This document shows positions 34,391-39,103 of a stretch of 39,103 nt of DNA, piece by piece. The notes beneath the pieces are model-generated. The model was not told where the DNA came from, searched no databases, and was given only the letters and a program-made list of their open reading frames with translations. The position numbers were made by a program, and so were the translations under genes. Position 1 is the first letter of the stretch; the number at the start of each line of letters is the position of its first letter. Source of the DNA: a bacterium (lineage in GTDB: Bacteria > Bacteroidota > Ignavibacteria > Kapaibacteriales > UBA2268); contig JAUIIX010000027.1 of assembly GCA_030431515.1 (NCBI GenBank), positions 1 through 39,103 on the forward strand. The letters run 5' to 3'.

Positions 34391-35802
34391 TATCTATTAT
34401 GTTTTAAATCTTTACTTTGAAATATTTTTTCATACAATCCAATTTCTATACCAATATAAAAATTAGAAAATTTTGTTAAATCTTCTAAGACACCAGATGC
34501 TCCACCTAATCCAACATCTATTCCTCCAATTGGATCACCAGAAGAATAACCTAAAATAAGACTTCCATTAAACTTACCAGTTCGAGGAAATCCTAAAGTA
34601 ATTTTAGCACCAATATTATAAAATCTTGAAGGATAATAGTTATACTCAATAAATGGATCGACAAATAATTCATCTTTTAATATCTGTTGCATCCAACCAA
34701 CTCTAATTGGTATAATTCCTATTCCACCTGATATTCCACCTAAAAACATTACGTTTAATAACGAAGTACCAATATAAAGTCTTTCATCTAAAATAGGAAG
34801 TGAAATATTAGCATTTAATAGTTTTAAGTATCCACCTCTAATTATTGAATTGGAACTTGTGGAATCTGACTCGTTACTGAAAAATGAACTTTCTGCATTA
34901 CTATTTAATACTGCTACTTCAGCTACTCCAACTCTCCAAGCTGAATGTTCCATATCTTTCCATTCTCGGTAAGTCTCAGGAACTACGTTAATAAAGTCAA
35001 AATATGAAACTCCAAAACCACCATAAAATGTGGTTGGATAAGTTGCTTCATTTGCAAAATCATTGCTATTAATTAATACAGTTGTTTCCATATTCATCCC
35101 AGCCGCAAAGCCAAGATAAGCTCTAAGGTTTAATCCACCTATTGAGCCTAATTCTGCAAATCCTTCAAGTTTTCCATATTGTGATGGAAATACACCCATT
35201 CCAAATCTTGCACCAAGTGCAAAGTAAGGAATATCTGTTTTGAAGTAAAATCTTTTTGTTAAATTAAAAACTCCAAATCCCATCAAACCATTTTCAATAT
35301 GAGCATCTGGCATTATTAATTCCATACCAGTAAAACCCCAAGTCCAATTTTCAGAATCTTGGAACCATCTCAATCTTTTTTCCATAATTCCAAGTCTATA
35401 AATTCCACCTGTGAATAAGGAAGATTCTGTTCCTCTAAAGTCATTTTTCAAATTTTTAGAAGGGTCTAAGTAAACACCAAATATCCCACCATCTAATCCA
35501 ACTTTAGAATCACCACCGAAAATACCAACACTTTCGAATAGACCTAATCTAATAAAATCAGGATATTCACGTTCGACAATACTGTCATATTGCAAAACAG
35601 TATTATCTACTATAATATCCCTTGTAGAAGGATTTACAACTCCATCTTCTTTATTTCGAGGAGAGTTAGAGTAATAATGTCTTTCAGTAGAATCTTTGAT
35701 CGTATGAGTATATTTATCCTTTTCAATTCTTGTATGTTGCTCTTTAATGCTACAAGATTGTAGTATTATTAAGGATAAAATAAGTAATATTACTATTTTC
35801 AT
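34390..35802 (-). CDS. Outer-membrane-type lipoprotein of unknown function (beta-rich)
   Basis: This protein of about 470 residues begins MKIVILLILSLIILQSCS, a lipoprotein signal with Cys17 at the lipobox. A polar linker (about 20-65) follows, then a Gly- and aromatic-rich region with alternating strands, for example LFTGGIYRLGIME, ALGARFGMGVF, YGGFGVSYFDF and GASGVLEDL. This pattern suggests a beta-barrel or beta-sheet outer-membrane protein. I do not recognise the family. ATG 35802 is chosen over a start at 35820 because it overlaps the TGA of the FAH gene as ATGA (35802-35799) and places the signal peptide at the N-terminus. Its stop overlaps the nadK start, so the operon is FAH enzyme, lipoprotein, NAD kinase, a mix with no obvious shared pathway. 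Confidence 0.75.
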   Translation of the reverse strand: MKIVILLILSLIILQSCSIKEQHTRIEKDKYTHTIKDSTERHYYSNSPRNKEDGVVNPSTRDIIVDNTVLQYDSIVEREYPDFIRLGLFESVGIFGGDSKVGLDGGIFGVYLDPSKNLKNDFRGTESSLFTGGIYRLGIMEKRLRWFQDSENWTWGFTGMELIMPDAHIENGLMGFGVFNLTKRFYFKTDIPYFALGARFGMGVFPSQYGKLEGFAELGSIGGLNLRAYLGFAAGMNMETTVLINSNDFANEATYPTTFYGGFGVSYFDFINVVPETYREWKDMEHSAWRVGVAEVAVLNSNAESSFFSNESDSTSSNSIIRGGYLKLLNANISLPILDERLYIGTSLLNVMFLGGISGGIGIIPIRVGWMQQILKDELFVDPFIEYNYYPSRFYNIGAKITLGFPRTGKFNGSLILGYSSGDPIGGIDVGLGGASGVLEDLTKFSNFYIGIEIGLYEKIFQSKDLKHNR

Positions 35803-36449
35803 AATACTTCTAATTCCCAATTTAATTTATTTTCAAGAGTAGCTTTTATTTTATCTTTCGAATTTAATTTTCCTACACCAGCAGGTGTTCCAGTCATAAT
35901 ACAATCACCTTTTTGTAATGAAAATCTTTTAGAAATATATGAGATAAGTTCTTCAATTGAAAAGATCATATCATTAGTATCGCCAGATTGAGTCAATTTT
36001 CCATTTAAACTCATTTCGAATTTCAATCTATCTATGTTTATATTATCAATATCAATAATCTCAGATAATGGTGCAGATTGATAAAAACTTTTTGACAATG
36101 CCCATGGTAAAGATTTCTTTTTTAACTCTGACTGAATATCACGCAAAGTTAAATCTAATCCTAATCCTATCCCAGCAATATATTGACGAGCATTTTCGGC
36201 TTCTACATTGTGAATATCTTGATTAATAACAACTACTAATTCTGTTTCAAAATGAACATCATCCGAAAAATCAGGAAGTGCAAATTTATTTTCCAAGACA
36301 GCTGATGTTGAAGCTTTTAGAAAAATGATTGGTTCACTCTCAGTAGATGCTCCCATTTCTTTGGCGTGGTCAGCATAATTTCGACCTACACACCAAATTG
36401 AGTTGATTTTTAGAGATTTACCATTTACAAATTTGTAATATTTATCCAT
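35799..36449 (-). CDS. Fumarylacetoacetate hydrolase (FAH) family enzyme
   Basis: This 216-residue cytoplasmic enzyme of the FAH fold has CVGRNYADHAKEMGA (20-34), PIIFLKAS, the metal-binding HFETE motif (66-70, Glu68 and Glu70) with Asp99 in LGLDLTLRD, Lys120 in WALSKSF, and MTGTPAGVG near the end. The compact size and motifs match the YcgM/FAHD1 group, which includes acylpyruvate hydrolases and oxaloacetate tautomerase/decarboxylase. The exact substrate cannot be read from the sequence. It is the first gene of the operon with the lipoprotein and nadK. No classic Shine-Dalgarno is apparent. Confidence 0.88.
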   Translation of the reverse strand: MDKYYKFVNGKSLKINSIWCVGRNYADHAKEMGASTESEPIIFLKASTSAVLENKFALPDFSDDVHFETELVVVINQDIHNVEAENARQYIAGIGLGLDLTLRDIQSELKKKSLPWALSKSFYQSAPLSEIIDIDNINIDRLKFEMSLNGKLTQSGDTNDMIFSIEELISYISKRFSLQKGDCIMTGTPAGVGKLNSKDKIKATLENKLNWELEVL

Positions 36450-36704
36450 ATTCCATTTTTATTTTTACAAATTTAAAAATAATATTTTAAAGAAATAATT
36501 TATTTAGTTTTTATTTTCAATTTGCTATTGTAATAAGGTGTAATATAAGAAGATAAATATATATTGATTTTACAAAGAAATGAAATAAAAAATAAATTAT
36601 TAATCAACAATAAGAGACAAATTACTCTTTTTCTTGATTGTAAAAATTTTATTTCTTATTTTAGTTTTTTAGAAAATGAAATTTAAAAATAAGGATTTTT
36701 TAAA

Positions 36705-36998
36705 ATGAGTAATGACACACAATTAGACTTATGGGAAGTATTCACTCAAAGAAAGTCTGGGACACCATTTATTCATGCTGGTAGTCTGCATGCTTCAGAT
36801 AATGAAATGGCTATTCAGAATGCAAGAGACGTATATGCAAGAAGAGACAAACCCTATGCACTTTGGGTAGTACCTTCTAATTCTATTACTTCAACTACAC
36901 CAGAAGATAATCCATCATTTTTTGAATCAAGTGAAAAAGCATATCGTCACCCAAAATTTTATAAAATTCCAAAAGGAGTAAGTGTTGATATCGACTAA
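36705..36998 (+). CDS. paaB: 1,2-phenylacetyl-CoA epoxidase subunit PaaB
   Basis: This 97-residue protein is a full-length PaaB: LWEVFTQRKSGTPFIHAGSL (residues 8-27), MAIQNARDVYARRDKPYALW (about 34-53), and the C-terminal YRHPKFYKIPKGV. PaaB is a small non-catalytic subunit of the PaaABCE multicomponent monooxygenase that epoxidises the ring of phenylacetyl-CoA; it bridges PaaAC units. AAGGA (36692-36696) lies upstream of ATG 36705. It overlaps paaC by 17 bases. Notably, the catalytic subunit gene paaA does not precede it; the upstream neighbour is a divergent FAH-family gene. Confidence 0.95.
   Translation: MSNDTQLDLWEVFTQRKSGTPFIHAGSLHASDNEMAIQNARDVYARRDKPYALWVVPSNSITSTTPEDNPSFFESSEKAYRHPKFYKIPKGVSVDID
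36974..36978 (+). promoter_or_regulatory. Shine-Dalgarno of paaC inside paaB
   Basis: AGGAG lies 3 bases before GTG 36982 and 6 bases before TTG 36985. Both are in frame and no ATG is available near the conserved N-terminus, so paaC must use a non-ATG start. Confidence 0.6.
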
Positions 36999-37737
36999 TG
37001 AATTATTTAACTATTGCTTAATGCTTGCTGATGATAGATTAATATTAAGCCATAGATTATCACAACAATGTGGACACGGACCTTATCTTGAAGAAGATAT
37101 TGCACTTACTAATATTGCACTCGATTTACTTGGTCAAGCAAATGAAATTTATACTTATGCTGGAACTTTAGAAAATAAAAGTGCTGATGAGTTAGCTTAT
37201 TTACGTACAGATACTCAATTTAAAAATGTAATTATTTCAGAATTAGAAAATGATGATTTTGCTTGGATAATTGCTCGTCAATTCTTTTTTGATATTTCTG
37301 CATATCATTTATATACTGAATTGCTAAAAAGTAAAGATGAAACACTTGCTGCAATTGCCGAAAAATCTCTAAAAGAAGTAACTTATCACTTACGTCATTC
37401 TAAAAAATGGTTCCATATTTTAGCAGATGGTACTGATGAAAGTAGAAATAAACTTACGGATGCAATTGACGATTTATGGTCTTACACTTTCGAATTGTTT
37501 GAAACAAATCCGACTATTGATTCATTAGCAAAACAAGGTATTGCTGCTGATTTGAAAATTGTAAAAGAAAAATGGCTAAAAGATATAAATGAAAATTTTG
37601 CAATACTTAATTTAACTGTTCCTAAAAATACTTGGATGCATTCAGGTGGAAGAGTTGGAAAACATTCTGAACACTTAGGAAGAATATTAACAGAAATGCA
37701 ATATCTTCAAAGATCTTTTCCAAATGCTGCATGGTAA
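36982..37737 (+). CDS. paaC: 1,2-phenylacetyl-CoA epoxidase subunit PaaC
   Basis: This 251-residue ferritin-like helical protein is the structural partner of PaaA in the phenylacetyl-CoA epoxidase. Family landmarks are LADDRLILSHRLSQQCGHGP (about 15-34), LEEDIALTNIALDLLGQA, FAWIIARQFFFD and HLRHSKKWFHILADGTDES. PaaC lacks the catalytic di-iron role, which belongs to PaaA. Translation probably starts at GTG 36982 or TTG 36985, overlapping the end of paaB. A strong terminator follows 27 bases after the stop, so paaD and paaE are not in this unit. Length is normal for the family. Confidence 0.95.
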   Translation: MLISTNELFNYCLMLADDRLILSHRLSQQCGHGPYLEEDIALTNIALDLLGQANEIYTYAGTLENKSADELAYLRTDTQFKNVIISELENDDFAWIIARQFFFDISAYHLYTELLKSKDETLAAIAEKSLKEVTYHLRHSKKWFHILADGTDESRNKLTDAIDDLWSYTFELFETNPTIDSLAKQGIAADLKIVKEKWLKDINENFAILNLTVPKNTWMHSGGRVGKHSEHLGRILTEMQYLQRSFPNAAW

Positions 37738-37763
37738 ATATTCACAATATATATTTTTAAAAG

Positions 37764-37788
37764 AAGGGTAGTTTTAACTACCCTTTTT
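37764..37788 (+). terminator. Rho-independent terminator after paaC
   Basis: AAGGGTAGTT (37764-37773) and AACTACCCTT (37776-37785), with T's to 37788. It lies between the convergent paaC and ene-reductase genes, and the complement also has a T-rich flank, so it may work in both directions. Confidence 0.88.
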
Positions 37789-37793
37789 AATTT

Positions 37794-38864
37794 CTATGCA
37801 CTTGGATAGTCAGTATATCCTTTTTCATCTGGGGTATAAAGTAAGTCGTAATTTACTTGATTCAATTCTAGATCATTTGAGATTTTATTGACAAAATCAG
37901 GGTTAGCTAAAATAGGACGACCAAAAGCAACTAAGTCTGCTTTATCATCATTCAAATCTTTTTCAGCTCTATCTTTATCATATCCACCTGATAAGATTAA
38001 TGTATTTTTAAAGTTTTTTCTAACAAGGTCTTTAATTTTTTGTGGAACTTCAGGTGAACCCATGCTTTGATGGTCAACCATGTGAATATACCTAATTCCA
38101 ATATTGTTAAGTTCTTTAGTTAAGTAATCATAAGTTTCATCTAATGAATCATAGATTGTAATATCATTAAAAACACCATAAGGAGAAATTCTAATTCCTA
38201 CTTTTTCTTTCCCAATCGCATCAGCTACTTTTTGAGTAACTTCTAAAGCAAATCTCGTTCTATTTTTAACACTTCCACCATATTCATCTGTTCTCATATT
38301 TGAATCTGGGCAAATAAATTGTTCTATCAAATAACCATTTGCACCATGTATTTCAACACCATCAGCACCTACTTTTATGGCATTGATTGATGCATCAACA
38401 TATTCATCTATGGTACTTTTAATTTCATCTTTAGTCATTTCAGTAGGAATTGGATAGTCTTGTAAACCTTCTTGATCAGTCCACATCTGTCCTGAAATTT
38501 TAATTGAAGACGGAGCTAAGACTTTACTTCCTTTAGGCATATTAAGTGGATGAGAAACTCTTCCAGTATGCATTAATTGAACAAAAAACTTTGCACCTAC
38601 TTTATGAACTTCCGATGTTACTTTTTTCCATCCTTCAACTTGTTCCTGTGAGTAAATACCAGGTATTCTTGAATAACCAATTCCGTTTGGAGAAGGAGAA
38701 GTTCCCTCACTGATAATAAGACCATTTGATGCCCTTTGTCCATAATAAGTAGCCATCATTTCATTAGGGATATTGCCAATAGCTCTACTTCTCGTCATAG
38801 GAGCCATAACAACTCTGCTCGATAATTCTAAGTCACCTAAGTGATATTTTGATAATAATTTCAT
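37794..38864 (-). CDS. Old Yellow Enzyme family alkene reductase (NemA-like)
   Basis: This 356-residue FMN-dependent flavoenzyme reduces activated C=C bonds (and, in NemA-type members, N-ethylmaleimide or nitro compounds) using NAD(P)H. The TIM-barrel family motifs are present: MAPMTRSRA (20-28), LIISEGT, FVQLMHTGRVSHP (94-106), and the substrate-binding pair His173/Asn176 in EIHGANGYLIEQF. DEYGGSVKNRTRFALEV and VAFGRPILANPDFV are also typical. Length is normal. It is a single gene with its own upstream region; the terminator at 37764-37788 probably also ends it. The physiological substrate is unknown. Confidence 0.93.
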   Translation of the reverse strand: MKLLSKYHLGDLELSSRVVMAPMTRSRAIGNIPNEMMATYYGQRASNGLIISEGTSPSPNGIGYSRIPGIYSQEQVEGWKKVTSEVHKVGAKFFVQLMHTGRVSHPLNMPKGSKVLAPSSIKISGQMWTDQEGLQDYPIPTEMTKDEIKSTIDEYVDASINAIKVGADGVEIHGANGYLIEQFICPDSNMRTDEYGGSVKNRTRFALEVTQKVADAIGKEKVGIRISPYGVFNDITIYDSLDETYDYLTKELNNIGIRYIHMVDHQSMGSPEVPQKIKDLVRKNFKNTLILSGGYDKDRAEKDLNDDKADLVAFGRPILANPDFVNKISNDLELNQVNYDLLYTPDEKGYTDYPSA

Positions 38865-38921
38865 AATTTAGTATTTAGTTAATAAAACAACTTTATTATA
38901 TTGACGAGAGTAAATATATTT

Positions 38922-38939
38922 TAGTTTGTATGACAACTA
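38922..38939. promoter_or_regulatory. Possible operator upstream of the ene-reductase gene
   Basis: TAGTTTGTATGACAACTA is an imperfect inverted repeat (TAGTT-GT / AC-AACTA), 58-75 bases upstream of the ene-reductase start. Such spacing and half-sites fit a repressor of the MarR/HxlR/TetR kind that often controls these reductases, but no regulator gene is adjacent. Confidence 0.25.
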
Positions 38940-39003
38940 TATTTTTTAATTTTCAATTGATTGGTGATTAATGGTAGATTCTGGAATAAGTCTGGATTGT
39001 TGG

Positions 39004-39032
39004 AAAAAAAAAGAACTTCCGAGGAAGTTCTT
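39004..39032 (-). terminator. Terminator of the right-edge gene (mscL)
   Basis: AAGAACTTCC (39011-39020), loop GA, GGAAGTTCTT (39023-39032). The A run 39004-39012 becomes the T run on the minus strand, 5 bases past the stop codon of the partial gene at the right edge. Confidence 0.85.
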
Positions 39033-39037
39033 TATGA

Positions 39038-39103
39038 TTATTTTTTTAATAAATCTCTGATTTCTGTAAGTAGCAATTCTTCTTTTGTTGGTTCAGGAGG
39101 AGC
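39038..39103 (-). CDS. mscL: Large-conductance mechanosensitive channel MscL (C-terminal 21 residues only)
   Basis: The minus strand from the right edge reads APPEPTKEELLLTEIRDLLK-K and then TAA (39040-39038). This closely matches the conserved C-terminal bundle of MscL, whose E. coli protein has PAPTKEEVLLTEIRDLL near its end. MscL is the inner-membrane pressure-release channel for hypo-osmotic shock. Only the cytoplasmic tail is visible; the membrane helices lie outside the window. A terminator directly follows the stop. Confidence 0.78.
   Translation of the reverse strand, partial: APPEPTKEELLLTEIRDLLKK

Noticed and set aside
34110-34466. 118-codon plus-strand frame
   Set aside because: It is antisense to the NAD kinase and lipoprotein genes, which are clearly coding.

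Overview
The window is a strongly AT-rich bacterial chromosome segment with tightly packed genes on both strands and no sign of phage, plasmid or insertion sequence. Several markers point to the Bacteroidota/FCB group, with a deep AT-rich lineage such as Ignavibacteria or Kapabacteria plausible but not proven. These are type IX secretion (T9SS) C-terminal sorting domains, a gingipain-type C25 (PorU2-like) protease, an IgGFc-binding-domain surface protein, YCF48-like repeats, the exosortase N/VIT pair, and frequent weak or absent Shine-Dalgarno sequences. No tRNA, rRNA or CRISPR array was seen.

Layout, left to right. Bases 1-2358 (-) hold most of a secreted IgGFc-binding-domain protein that runs off the left edge. 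Bases 2503-4799 hold a small MGMT/ATL-type alkyltransferase (-), a divergent CoA-type Nudix hydrolase (+) and an L-lysine 6-transaminase (-). A lone 440-residue membrane/coiled-coil protein of unknown function follows at 5203-6525 with a textbook terminator. Bases 6625-12859 (+) hold a 1837-residue C25 protease with a T9SS tail, a 50-codon membrane peptide and an NlpC/P60 lipoprotein, the last two translationally coupled. Bases 12861-22948 (-) are a long run of genes: a LuxR-type response regulator and a TPR histidine kinase, then an S41-protease-like secreted protein, an Ig-domain protein, a THUMP-like methyltransferase, apolipoprotein N-acyltransferase (Lnt) and a DUF2059 protein. From the S41-like gene onward these overlap or nearly touch.

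Bases 23066-29131 (+) hold a TPR lipoprotein and a 1745-residue T9SS cargo protein with about ten Ig-like repeats. A 480-base gap with repeat-like hairpins follows. Bases 29612-33432 (+) hold the exosortase N system: a VIT-domain protein with a PEP-type C-terminal sorting signal and, overlapping it by 4 bases, exosortase N fused to an EpsI-like domain. Bases 33509-36449 (-) hold a FAH-family enzyme, an outer-membrane-type lipoprotein and NAD kinase as a coupled operon. Bases 36705-37737 (+) encode PaaB and PaaC without PaaA, D or E. An Old Yellow Enzyme-type reductase (-) and the last 21 codons of what looks like MscL (-) close the window.

The recurring theme is the cell surface: T9SS cargo and a C25 protease, an exosortase with its dedicated target, lipoprotein maturation by Lnt, several lipoproteins and a cell-wall hydrolase. 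The strongest candidates for little-described biology are the exosortase N/VIT pair, the unknown 440-residue membrane protein, the S41-like protein lacking its nucleophile, the 50-codon coupled membrane peptide, and the repeat-like intergenic element at 29151-29296.
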